A stretch of DNA of 64,000 nt from assembly GCA_963721385.1 (NCBI GenBank), contig CAVRJB010000019.1:434001-498000 (forward strand), in the 5' to 3' direction. A model generated the notes under the pieces. It had not been told where the DNA came from. It searched no databases and saw nothing but the letters and a program-made list of their open reading frames with translations. The DNA comes from DAOMFB01 sp963721385 (lineage in GTDB: Bacteria > Acidobacteriota > Thermoanaerobaculia > UBA5066). The position numbers were made by a program, and so were the translations under genes. Of the stretch, positions 42,579-52,003 are shown piece by piece (within the stretch, counting starts at the first letter, position 1; every line of letters starts with the position of its first letter).

Positions 42579-45547
42579 ATGAGCGATCTCCGAACGCTGC
42601 CGGCGTGGCTCGACCCGGGCGCGAGCTCTCTCTCCGGCGCGGCGCCGCCGGCGCCGACCCTGGAAGGCGCGATGCCCGGCCTCGCCCGGGCGCAGTCGAT
42701 GACGCCCCTTCAGCGGCTGCACCGCCTCCAGGAGTCCGGCCTCGCCGAGTGCGGCGGCGCGGGCGAGCCGATCCATCTCGCCTGGCGACAGTTCCTGCGC
42801 GGCCGCGGGCCTTCCGTGCTCGTGATCGACGCGACCGGTCTCGACGCGCGCTCGCGCGGCGCGGCCGCCGTGCTCGACGGCGCGCCGTGGCTCCTGGCCG
42901 AGGGCGTTCTGATCGCCGTCGGCCTGCGCGACAGCCTCAAGGTCGAGCTGCGTCTGCCCGCCGAACTGAACGGCCGCGAGGCGGCCTTCCTGAACGCCGT
43001 CGACTCCATCCGTTCGCTCGCCCAGGTCGCGATTCCGCGCCGGCAGGTGGAGGTGCTGCGCGACTGCCGGCCGGGCTGCTGGGGGGAGGGGCGTCCCGCC
43101 GACGCGTCCCGGCTCATCCACACGCCGGAGACGTGGTGCCGGATCGCCCAGCTCTTCGCGGGCGCGCCGGACCTCGACGCGTCGCTCCTGACGCTCCGGC
43201 GCGGCCTCGAGCAGCGCGGCCTCGTCGAGCTCCAGCGCGCCGGCAACCTCAGGCGCCAGATCGAGGCGTGGGGTGGCGGGGGCGTGGGGCAGAGCGGGGA
43301 TGCCCTCCTCGTCTTCGACGACGGGATGGGCGGCTTTCTTCCGCTCTCCGCGTCGGATCTCGCGTGCGACCCGCTGTCGCTCGCGTCCGCGGGCGTCGTC
43401 CCGGCGCCTTCCACCCTCATGGCCCTGGCCGAGGGCGTCTGCATCGTCAAGCGGACCGGGCGCGCGGTCTACCGGCACTGGCAGCTCGCCGACGGCGAAG
43501 AGGCCGAGGTGCGGGGGGCCCTGGCGCGCGCCGCGCGCCTGATCTCCGAGATCTCGCTCGGCCGCGGCGATGCGGCGCATCTCGCCGCGCTCGACGCGAT
43601 GGCGATGGAGCTCGCCACGCTGGGACTCGCGGCCGCGTGGCCGCTCGGCAGCTCCCTTCGCCACTACCGCGCGCAGTGGGAGAGCCACGTCCGGCGGGAG
43701 TCGTGCCCGGAGGGGCTCTGCCTTTCGCGCCGGCCCGCGCCCTGCCACGGCACGTGCCCGGCCAACATCGACATCCCGAGCTTCATCGCCCACCTCGGCC
43801 ACGGGGACTACCGCTCGACCATCGAGGTCATCCGCCGCGACAACCCGCTGCCGCTGACCTGCGGCCTGGTCTGCCCGGCGCCGTGCGAATCCGCCTGCGT
43901 CCGCGGCAGCCACGACGGCGCCGTCTTCATCCGGCCATTGAAGGCCAAGGCGGCCGAGCACTGCCTCGCCGATGGCGGCTACCCGAAACCCGAGCTCGCG
44001 CCCGATTCGGGCAAGCGGATCGGCTTCGTCGGCTCCGGCCCGTCCAGCCTCACGGCGGCCTACTTCCTGCGCACCCTCGGTCACGACGTCGAGATCCACG
44101 AGGCTCAGGAGCACGCCGGCGGAATGCTGCGGTACGGCATTCCCGCGTATCGGAACCCGCCCGACCTGCTGGAGAAGGAGCTCGACCAGATCCGGGCGCT
44201 GGGTGTCCGGATCCTCACGGGATCTCCGGTCGCGAGCGTCGAGGAGTTCCGCAAGAAGTACGACGCGGTCTTCCTCGGGCTCGGCACGCAGAAGGCCCGC
44301 CTCCTGCCGGTCGAGGGCGCCCATCTTCCCTTCGTCCTCGGCGGCCTCGACTTCCTGCGCGCCGCGCGCAGCGGCGAGCCGGTGCGGGTCGGGCCGCGCG
44401 TCGTCGTCGTCGGCGGCGGAAACGTTTCGATCGACGTCGCCCTGACGGCCCTGCGGCAGGGCGCGAGGCACGTCGACCTGACCTCGCTCGAGAAGCGCCG
44501 CGACATGCCGGCCAGCCCCGACGAGATCGAGCTCGCGGTCGCCGAGGGCGTTGAGCTCCACGCCGGCTGGGGACCGCTGCGTTTCGAGGAAGAGGGCCTC
44601 GCCGTCTTCCAGTTCTGCGAGCGCGTCAAGGACGACACCGGCAAGTTCGATCCGAAATTCGACGTCAACCGCCTTCTGCAGCTGGAAGCCGATCACGTCA
44701 TCCTCGCGACCGGCCAGGGCACGGACCTTTCGTGCCTCGAGGGGAGCGGCGTCGAGAACAACCGCGGCTTCATCGTCGCCGACCCGAAGACCGAAGATGA
44801 CCACGGTGCCGGGCATCTTCGCCGGAGGCGACGGGCAGCACGGCCCGCGGACGGCGGTGGAGGCGATCCGCTCGGGGAAGATCGCCGCGGCCTCGATCGA
44901 CGCCTGGCTGCGCGGGACGACCCTCGACCCGGCAGACCGGCACACCCGTGCGCCGCGCCGAGGTGACGCCGCTGCAGGTCGCGGCGGACGACCGCACCCA
45001 CCTGAGGCGCGCCGCGATGCCCGAGAGGACCGTCGAGGAGACCGTCGGGGAGGGCAACTACGTCCGCATCGAGGAGGGCCTGACCGACGCGATGGCGCAC
45101 GACGAGGCGCGGCGCTGCCTGCGCTGCGACGTCTGCATCGGCTGCGGCCTCTGCATGGCCGCCTGCAGCGAGATGGGCGTCGAGGCGATCCGCATGGCCG
45201 ACACGCCGGCCGGCCGCCTCGCCCACTACGACTACCTGCGCCCCGGGGAGCGGTGCATCGGCTGCGGCGCCTGCACGCAGGTCTGCCCGACGGGCGCGAT
45301 CCACCTCGAGGATCGGGACGGCGTGCGGCGCACGATCATCACGGGCACCGTCGTCAAGGAACAGCCGCTCCTGACGTGCTGCGAGTGCGGCACGCCGACG
45401 CAGACGCCGGCGCACCGGGACTTCGTCCGCCGTCGCCTGCCGGATCACATGGCGAGCCACCTGGATCGCGAGCTCTGCCCGTCCTGTGCGCGCGGGAGGG
45501 GCGATCGTCCCGGAGTGGGAGCGAACGTGGTGGCGGCGCCGGGATAG
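42579..45547 (+). CDS. Giant fusion: NuoF-like region, GltD-type NAD(P)H oxidoreductase, 2[4Fe-4S] ferredoxin (two frameshifts)
   Basis: About 990 residues over three frames. Residues 1-360 resemble the 51-kDa NuoF flavoprotein in order but are worn (LAEGVLIAVGLRDSLKVEL, IARAIELQ-like region, VFDDGMGGFLPLS). Residues 370-760 form a GltD-like unit: cysteine set CHGTCPANIDIP, FAD motif GFVGSGPSSLTAAYFL near 485 and NAD(P) motif VVVVGGGNVSIDVALTAL near 610. Breaks near 44795 and 44931 shift to GIFAGGDGQHGPRTAVEAIRSGK and then TPLQVAADDRTHL. The end has two ferredoxin sets, CDVCIGCGLCMAAC near 846 and CIGCGACTQVCP near 893. It would link NAD(P)H to the Fe-S subunit next door. Confidence 0.72.
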
Positions 45548-45574
45548 CTCCGGGTCTGGACTCAGGCTGGAGGC

Positions 45575-46138
45575 CTAAAAGAGAATTCCGGCGGTCACCG
45601 GGACGAACTTGAACTTGCCGCCCGGTGCGTTGTCCAGCGTGATCTCGTGGTACCGGCCCTCGACGAAGATGGACAGCTTGCCGACGACGAACGCGACGCC
45701 GACGCCCGCGTTCCACCCGAACTGGGTCTGCGAGGTCGACGTCGAGAGGCTCGCGCTATCGACCGAGAGCTTGACGTTGTAGATGCCGGCGCCGCCGAGA
45801 GCGTAGAGCTTGACGAGCACGATCCGGAGGCCGACGACGAGGTTTGCGTTCCCATCCACGATCTGCGCGGAGCCGGAGAAGTCCAAGCCGCCAGTCTTGG
45901 CCGTGAAATGCTGGTAGTCGCCGTCAACCCGGATCCCGAGCGGTAGGGTGGGAAGCTCGTAATTCAGCACGAGGCCCCCGTGATAGCCGGTGTCGAAGGC
46001 ATCGGAAGTGTCGCTGATCGGGATCGAAGCGCCTCCCGTGAGACCGAACTGGAACCCGCCCGTGCCCTGCGCGGCGGCGGGTGCTGCAAACGTGACGGCG
46101 GCAGAGAACAGGAGCCACGGGAGCACATGCTTCTTCAT
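45575..46138 (-). CDS. Outer-membrane beta-barrel protein
   Basis: A protein of 187 residues with a signal peptide (PWLLFSAAVTFAAPAAAQ). The rest alternates hydrophobic and polar residues in about eight strands (GGFQFGLTGGASIPIS, YHGGLVLNYEL, ANLVVGLRIVL, IYNVKLSVDS, FGWNAGVGVAFVVG, SIFVEGRYHEI) and ends in a phenylalanine (TAGILF), as outer-membrane barrels do. AAGGAGATC precedes ATG at 46138, so the longer frame starting at 46168 is less likely. It is convergent with the flavin fusion gene, 27 bases away. The function is unknown, the class is OmpW/OmpA-like small porin. Confidence 0.75.
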   Translation of the reverse strand: MKKHVLPWLLFSAAVTFAAPAAAQGTGGFQFGLTGGASIPISDTSDAFDTGYHGGLVLNYELPTLPLGIRVDGDYQHFTAKTGGLDFSGSAQIVDGNANLVVGLRIVLVKLYALGGAGIYNVKLSVDSASLSTSTSQTQFGWNAGVGVAFVVGKLSIFVEGRYHEITLDNAPGGKFKFVPVTAGILF

Positions 46139-46283
46139 TGGATCTCCTTCGAGGGTGCCTTGCGGCAAGAGAAATCAGCCGCCCTCATACTACGCCCGAA
46201 GCGACTTAGGTACGAGAAGTGGGGGCGGAGTCGCCGTCTCTTTCGCGCCACAGCCTCCGGCAATTCCCGTTGCGCCCCTGCAG

Positions 46284-47778
46284 CTACAGCATTGAGTCGA
46301 TCGGCAGCGCGCGCAGCAGATTCGCGGTCAGCTTCTTCCAGAAGCCCGCGTAGGGCTCGGAGTCGAAGATGACCTGTCGGCCCTCCTTCGTTCCCGTCCA
46401 ACGCAGCGTCTCGCGGCCGACCGCGCCGCGGGCAAGATCCACCCGGAAGGCCACCTTGTCCACGTTCTCGTCGAAGCTCTTCGCGGCGCCGCCTGCGACC
46501 GTCGGCTCGTGGAAGAGGATCCCGATTTCGTCGTTCAGAAACAGGGAACGCTGGTCGAAGTTGAAGGAGCCCACGAACATGATCGCGCCGTCGATCGCCA
46601 TGGTCTTGGCGTGCAGGCTCGATTTGCTCAGGCCGGGAAGCCAGGTGAACAGCGTGCGTTCCAGGTCCTTGAGCTGCTCGTTCAGCTCGTAGAGCTGCAC
46701 CCCGCTTCGAACGAGCTGCTTGCGGTGCCGCATGTACCCGGCATGCACAGCGGCCACGTCGTTGGACGCCAGTGAGTTCGTCAGGATCCGGACCTTCACT
46801 CCCTTGCGGCTCAGCTCGCACAGCGCGTCGGCGCCCGCCTGGCCGGGGACGAAGTACGGCGACACGAGAATGAACTCCCGCGTCGCCGCGCGGATGAACG
46901 GCGCGAGCTGCGAGATGAGGAGCTCGTCGCGCCAGGCCCCGTCCCGGTCCTGCTTTTCGGCCGGGTCATGGATGACCCTGGCCGTCGCAAAGAGGAAGCG
47001 GAGCGTCCTTTCTCTCAACGACTGGGCCAGCGTGGAAGAGTCAAGTGCCTCGACGTACGCCGCCGCCGCGGGCCGCGCGTGAGGCGTCGGCCAGAGTGCC
47101 GCGGAGCTTCTCCAGCGCCCCGGCGGGCGCGGGCGGCATCAGCGTGGCGACCGGCCGGGCGTGCCTGCTGTTCCAGTACTCGTCGAAGGCCCCGGAGACT
47201 TCCGCCACGACCGGACCGATCGCCATGACGTCGACGTCGGTGAACGCGAGGTTCGGATCCGCCTGAAAGTACTCGTCGCCGATGTTGCGGCCGCCCACGA
47301 TGGACACCTGGTTGTCCACGGTGAAGCTCTTGCTGTGCATGCGATGGTTCACCGTCCTGAACCGCGTGACGAACTGGAGGTTCTTCGACCGCCCGCGCTC
47401 GAAGGGATTGAACAGCCGCACGTCGACGGAGGGGTGGGAGTCGAGTGCCGACCACACGCCGTCGGCCTCCCCGCCGTACATGTCGTCGATCAGCATGCGC
47501 ACACGTACGCCCCGATCGGCAGCCGCGACGAGCTCCTGAAGCAGGAGCCGCCCGACGGTGTCCTGGTGGAACATGTAGTACTGCACGTCGATGCTGCGCT
47601 CGGCGTGGCGTGCATTCACGGCCCGCGCCACGAACGCGTCGCGCCCGCTGCCCAGCAGGTGCACGCCGGAAAGGCCCGTGTTCTGTTCCAGCCGGGGCCG
47701 AAACGCCCTGCCGAGGGTCGTGCTCTCGCCGTCGCCGATCGCGAAGGAGGGCGTCCTCTGCGTGTTGTCGGGCATCAC
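46284..47778 (-). CDS. Phospholipase D-family protein, cardiolipin synthase C-like (frameshifted)
   Basis: About 495 residues in two frames that meet near 47045. The first half starts at 47778 (or the next ATG at 47775) and has the first HKD motif HRMHSKSFTVDNQVSIVGGRN near residue 148. The second half has SLHAKTMAIDGAIMFVGSFNFDQRS, the second HKD motif. Each motif has His, Lys and Asp in the usual spacing (HxK and D). The family transfers phosphatidyl groups and includes ClsC, which makes cardiolipin. There is no signal peptide. It is next to envelope proteins, which fits a lipid-remodelling role. Confidence 0.78.
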
Positions 47779-47805
47779 GGCGCTGGCGTGACGAGAAGCG
47801 TCGCT

Positions 47806-48403
47806 CTATGGTTTCGTGACGGAGAGCGCGAGACCTTCGCCTACCTGGATCGTCACATCTGTGCCGATCGGCACCGAGGAAACGTCCACCTTCTTGCCGG
47901 CCTTGACGGTCTTCGTGGTTCCGTCGGCGAACTGGAACGTCAACTTGTGCTTCTTCGCGTCGACCGCCGTCACCTTGGCGGTGACCCGTGCCGTCGCCAC
48001 CATGATGCCGCCCGGTTTCGCTCCGACGGGCGCGAGTGCAACTGCGCCGGCGGCCGCCCCTCCCGGCGTCGCGCCGGTGTCGATCGAGACCGCCACTTCC
48101 TCGGTCAGCACGGCCTTGACCTGGTCGCCGACCTGGATCTGGCTGAAGTTGACGACGTCGGGACCGGCCTTGTACGTGGTCTTGCGACCCTCCGGCGTCA
48201 CGAGCACTAGTTCGCGTTTGTCCGCGTCAATGCCCGATGACGGTAGCCGTCGCGGTGAAGGTGTCGACGATGATGGCGCCGTCGGGCGTCTCGATGACCG
48301 TCTCTTGCGCGGTGCCGGTTGGCTTCGAGCAGGAACTGGTCGAAAGCATGGCCACAGGCAGGAACGCCAAGGCGGCGAGCGTCGGCAGGGTTCTCATTCT
48401 CAT
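47806..48403 (-). CDS. Two-repeat lipoprotein, paralogue of the 38068 protein (one frameshift)
   Basis: An AAAGGA ribosome site precedes ATG at 48403, giving MRMRTLPTLAALAFLPVAML and a lipobox ending at Cys (STSSC). A one-base excess in GGG near 48230 shifts the frame; after it come ELVLVTPEGRKTTYKAGPD, VGDQVKAVLTEEVAVSI, an Ala/Gly linker and VTAKVTAVDAKKHKLTFQFA with VGEGLALSV at the end. The two units and the linker (APVGAKPGGIMVATARVTAKV) match the 38068 protein. So it is likely an outer- or inner-membrane lipoprotein with the same fold. The paralogue is 9 kb away, an odd distance for a pair. Function unknown. Confidence 0.68.
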
Positions 48404-48700
48404 GGATGCGTCCTTTCGCTTCGCTTGTCTGAGGTGTTGACGGGCGGTCACGGAAGTTCTCGAACTCTCGTCAAGTAGAGCGTAGTTCCGACGGCGTTAC
48501 GTGTCCACAGAGAAAACCGGGCGGTGCGCTTTGCCCAGGAGGACAACGTGTTGGACGCGAGCGGCGTCGGGCGAGTCACTCTGCGGCGGTGAGGACGAGC
48601 CGGTGCGCCCGGGCCGACCGGCTTCAGACATGTATCAACCTCGCATTCGGCTCGGCTCTCGCCATCATCGGCGTCGGTGCCCCATACTCAACTCTGAGGT
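48404..48700. other. 297-base intergenic region without a recognisable gene
   Basis: It lies between the divergent lipoprotein (minus, start 48403) and CorA (plus, start 48701) and should contain both promoters. One open frame at 48501-48704 codes for a cysteine/arginine-rich sequence with no domain, so I do not call it. GAGG at 48694-48697 is the ribosome site of the CorA gene. I see no hairpin with a T-run and no copy of the palindrome. Confidence 0.5.
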
Positions 48701-49663
48701 ATGAAGGTCACCTGTTTTGCGCTCGAGCCCGGTGGCGGCGTAAGGCTGGAGACCGAGGCCACGGCCCTGTCAGGATGGCGGGCGGGGGCCGGTCCTTTCT
48801 GGATCGATCTCAGCGGCGGCCCGCCGGAGGCCGCGGTCGCGTGGCTGGCCGGCCTCGGGCTGGATCCCGGGCTGATCGAAGGACTCCAGATCGGCAGTGC
48901 GGAAACGCGGATCCTCCCCCTGGCCGACTCCCTGTTCTTCGCCTACCCCGTCATGGCGGGCGAGGACGGCACGAAGCCGGCTCAGTTCGGCTGTCTTTGC
49001 CTCGACCGGCTCGTGGTCACCATGAGTGAGGGACCCGTCGGTTCTTCGGGGTTCGACGAGGCCCTGATCACGAAGCTCGTCTTCCGGGAAGGGACCGCCG
49101 CGGGGCTGGTCTGCAGCCTCGCGGTTCTCCTCTCCGGCAGGCTGCGACGCCACGTGGCGACGCTCCGCGGGACGGGAGACGCGCTTGCCGGGCGAATGGA
49201 CCCGGATCCGGAGGCGGTGTCCCTGAGGGAGATCCTGGCGTTGAAGCACCGGGTGCTGGCGCTCGGAACCGTCGTGGACGAGCAGCTCGCGGCCCTCGAG
49301 GTCCTGAAGATCAGCAAGCATCCCGCGCTGCCGTTGAGTCGCCTCGCGGACGCCTTCCAGGCCGCGGTCGAGACCACGCGGGCGACCGATCGCGACATCG
49401 ACCGGCTGGACCGCCGCGTGAGCGACCTCCAGCACCGGTACGAAGCGGCCCAGCAGGACAAGACGAACCGCCGTCTCGGTCTGCTCACGGTTCTCTCGGC
49501 GATCTTCATGCCCCTGACGTTCATCGCCGGGATCTACGGCATGAACTTCGACTTCATGCCGGAGCTTCACTGGCGCTACGGCTATTTCCTCGTCCTCGGG
49601 GCGATGGCCGTCATCGCCGGCGGGCTCTTCTGGTACTTCCGCTCGCGGTGGTGGCCGAAGTGA
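48701..49663 (+). CDS. CorA/ZntB-family divalent cation transporter
   Basis: A protein of 320 residues: a long cytoplasmic N-terminal domain with helices to about 250, then two membrane helices (LTVLSAIFMPLTFIAGI near 265 and YFLVLGAMAVIAGGLFWYF near 295). The selectivity-loop motif GMNFDFMPEL sits between them (GMN is the CorA signature; the MPEL is typical of ZntB-like members). It moves Mg2+, Zn2+, Co2+ or Ni2+. ATG at 48701 follows GAGGT. It ends 66 bases before the VIT-like gene. CorA-type proteins function as pentamers. Confidence 0.9.
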   Translation: MKVTCFALEPGGGVRLETEATALSGWRAGAGPFWIDLSGGPPEAAVAWLAGLGLDPGLIEGLQIGSAETRILPLADSLFFAYPVMAGEDGTKPAQFGCLCLDRLVVTMSEGPVGSSGFDEALITKLVFREGTAAGLVCSLAVLLSGRLRRHVATLRGTGDALAGRMDPDPEAVSLREILALKHRVLALGTVVDEQLAALEVLKISKHPALPLSRLADAFQAAVETTRATDRDIDRLDRRVSDLQHRYEAAQQDKTNRRLGLLTVLSAIFMPLTFIAGIYGMNFDFMPELHWRYGYFLVLGAMAVIAGGLFWYFRSRWWPK

Positions 49664-49728
49664 GGGATCCGATGTTGGCTGACGTCGCCTGCCGCGAGAC
49701 GATAGGGAAAGGGAGATGAAAGAAACCG

Positions 49729-50417
49729 ATGTCTGCCGTGGGGAGCACGCCCGTGTCTGACGCGGCCTTCGGATCGACCAAGCACCTGCTGGACCCGGTG
49801 GAGCGCGCGTCGGAGGTCCTGTTCGGACTGATCATGGTCCTGACGTGCACCGGCTCGCTCAGCGTCGCTGGCGCGGGCCGCGCCGAGGTGCGACACCATG
49901 CTGCTCGGCGCCCTCGGGTGCAATCTGGCCTGGGGGATCATCGACGCCGTCTTCTACCTGATGGGTTGTCTGGCGGAATCGGCGGGGAAACTGAAGGTCT
50001 TCAACACCGTCCGCGCGAGCGCCGACCCGGAGGAGGCGACGGCGGGCCCTTGCCGGGGCGCTGCCGCCGATGGTCGCGTCCGTGATCCAGCCCGCGGAGC
50101 TGGAGGCGTTGCGGGTTCGACTGAAGGCGCTACCCGAACCGCCCGACAGCGGGTTCCTGAGCCGGAGTGACTGGCTGGGCGCGCTGGGCGTTTTCATCCT
50201 CGTGTTCCTCTCCACGTTCCCGGTGACGATCCCGTTCCTCTTCATGAAGGACGTCACGCAGGCGCTGCGCGTCTCCAACGCCATCGGAATCGTGCTGCTG
50301 TTCGTGACCGGCCACACCTTCGGGCGCTCGGTCGGGCGTCACCCCGTGCGGACAGGGATCGTCATGGTCCTGCTCGGGGCGGTCCTGGTGAGCCTCACCA
50401 TCGCGCTGGGAGGATGA
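49729..50417 (+). CDS. VIT/CCC1-family membrane transporter (two frameshifts)
   Basis: About 229 residues over three frames: VERASEVLFGLIMVLTCTGSLS near the start, then after a break near 49892 LLGALGCNLAWGIIDAVFYLM and after a break near 50060 VASVIQPAELEALRVRLKALP. The last part has GALGVFILVFLSTFPVTIPFLF and GIVLLFVTGHTFGRSVGRHP. The order and motifs match the bacterial VIT1/CCC1 family, which moves Fe2+ or Mn2+ (about 230 residues). The ATG at 49729 is preceded by GGGAGATG. It overlaps the next gene by four bases. Confidence 0.7.
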
Positions 50418-51094
50418 CCGTGACGCGCGCGATCCGAGCGCTCCCGGCCGCCTGGGTCCTCTTCGCCTGTCACGCGCTCGGCCAGTCGACGGCGACGGAC
50501 GTCTCCTCCGCGACGCCCGTTTCTCCGCCGCCCGCCGGGAGCGAAGCGGAAAAGAGCTGGGCTTTCAATGCGTCTCTCTATGGCTACATCCTTCCGGACA
50601 GCCCGGACTACCTGCAGCCGACGGTCACGGCGGACCACGGGTGGCTCCACCTCGAGGCGCGCTACAACTACGAGGCCCCGAGGACGGGCTCCTTCTGGGT
50701 CGGATACAACTTCAGCGTCGGGAAGGAACTGAAGCTCGATTTCACCCCCATGCTCGGCGGCGTCTTCGGCGACACGACCGGGATCGCGCCCGGATACACG
50801 GGCACGCTCAGCTGGTGGAAGCTCGAGCTTTCGAGCCAGGGCGAGTTCGTCGTCGACACCGGTTCGTCCTCTGACAGTTTCTTCTACACCTGGTCGGAGC
50901 TGACGCTGGCGCCGGCCGACTGGTTCCGGTTCGGTCTCGTCATCCAGCGGACGAAGCTCTACCAGACCGACTTCGACATCCAGCGCGGCGTCCTGGTCGC
51001 CTTCACCTACAAGTCGGTGGACGTGAGCGCCTACGTCTTCAACCCGGACGAGAGCCACCCGGTGTTCGTCGTGGCCGCCGCCGTGAGCTTCTGA
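50414..51094 (+). CDS. Secreted outer-membrane beta-barrel-like protein
   Basis: A protein of 226 residues. A signal peptide (ALPAAWVLFACHALGQS) and short Pro/Ser region are followed by about ten amphipathic strands (WAFNASLYGYIL, WLHLEARYNYE, SFWVGYNFSVG, LKLDFTPMLGGVFG, GTLSWWKLELSSQGEFVVDT, FRFGLVIQRTKLY, VLVAFTYKSVDVSAYVF) and a final FVVAAAVSF. It starts within the VIT-like stop (ATGA). No family is recognised. Co-translation with the VIT-like transporter suggests a linked envelope role. Confidence 0.65.
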   Translation: MTVTRAIRALPAAWVLFACHALGQSTATDVSSATPVSPPPAGSEAEKSWAFNASLYGYILPDSPDYLQPTVTADHGWLHLEARYNYEAPRTGSFWVGYNFSVGKELKLDFTPMLGGVFGDTTGIAPGYTGTLSWWKLELSSQGEFVVDTGSSSDSFFYTWSELTLAPADWFRFGLVIQRTKLYQTDFDIQRGVLVAFTYKSVDVSAYVFNPDESHPVFVVAAAVSF

Positions 51095-51133
51095 GAGAAT
51101 CGGCGTCGGGACGGCGTGCGGCGGCGGGAGACG

Positions 51134-52003
51134 ATGGCAGAACTGGAACGGAGAAAGAGAGGTCGGCACAAGGGCAAGAAGAAGAGGCGCGAGGGGAAAG
51201 GCGGGAAGGCGGGGGAAGGGGCCCCCCGCGAGGAGCTCTCCGGGAAGGATTACGCGCGGCAGATGAAGAAGCTCCACGTGGAGCTCGTCCGGCTCCAGGA
51301 ATGGGTCAAGCACAAGGGGCTGAAGGTCGTCATCGTCTTCGAAGGGCGCGACGGCGCCGGCAAGGGGGGGACGATCAAGGCGATCACCGAGCGCGTCAGC
51401 CCGCGAGTCTTCCGCGTCGTCGCCCTGACCGCCCCGACCGAGCGTGAGAAGTCGCAGATGTACGCGCAGCGTTACCTGCCACACCTGCCGGCGGCCGGCG
51501 AGGTCGTGATCTTCGACCGCAGCTGGTACAACCGGGCAGGGGTCGAGCGGGTGATGGGCTTCTGCACCGAGGAGGAGGCGCGGCGCTTCCTGAAGTTGGC
51601 GCCCCTCTTCGAAAAGCTCATGGTCGGGTCCGGCATCATCCTCCTGAAGTACTGGCTGGAGGTGAGCCCGGAGGAGCAGACGCGGCGGCTCGCGGCGCGG
51701 ATCGACGACGGCCGGAAGATCTGGAAGCTCTCGCCGATGGACCTGAAGTCCTACAACCGCTGGTACGACTACTCGAAGGCGCGGGACGAGATGTTCGCGG
51801 CCACCGACACCGCCTGGGCGCCGTGGTTCGTCGCGCGGTCCGACGACAAGCAGCGGGCGCGGCTGAACATCATCTCGCACCTCCTGAGGAGCATTCCGTA
51901 CAAGAAGGCGCCGCGGGAGAAGATCGTGCTGCCGAAGCGGCAGAAGCCGGGCGGCTACCGTGAGCCGAAGTACCCGTACAAGTACGTCGAGGAGAAGTAC
52001 TAG
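51134..52003 (+). CDS. ppk2: Polyphosphate kinase 2 family protein
   Basis: A protein of 289 residues. The N-terminal 35 residues are a basic, lysine-rich extension. Walker A is FEGRDGAGKGGTIKAI near residue 73, the lid/Walker B region FDRSWYNRAGVERVMGF near 127, and the C-terminal part has WKLSPMDLKSYNRWYDYSKA near 195 and PWFVARSDDKQRARLN near 240. The PPK2 enzymes phosphorylate ADP/GDP or AMP with polyphosphate. ATG at 51134 is chosen over GTG 51116. The gene is convergent with the amine oxidoreductase at 52000-53682, overlapping by four bases at the ends. Confidence 0.88.
   Translation: MAELERRKRGRHKGKKKRREGKGGKAGEGAPREELSGKDYARQMKKLHVELVRLQEWVKHKGLKVVIVFEGRDGAGKGGTIKAITERVSPRVFRVVALTAPTEREKSQMYAQRYLPHLPAAGEVVIFDRSWYNRAGVERVMGFCTEEEARRFLKLAPLFEKLMVGSGIILLKYWLEVSPEEQTRRLAARIDDGRKIWKLSPMDLKSYNRWYDYSKARDEMFAATDTAWAPWFVARSDDKQRARLNIISHLLRSIPYKKAPREKIVLPKRQKPGGYREPKYPYKYVEEKY

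Noticed and set aside
41892..44945. Long open frame on the minus strand opposite the flavin fusion gene
   Set aside because: It has no motif, overlaps three well-supported genes and shows the Arg/Ala/Glu composition of antisense frames in GC-rich DNA.
48501..48704. Short open frame between the lipoprotein and CorA genes
   Set aside because: No ribosome site, no domain, Cys/Arg-rich composition; it lies in the promoter region of two divergent genes.
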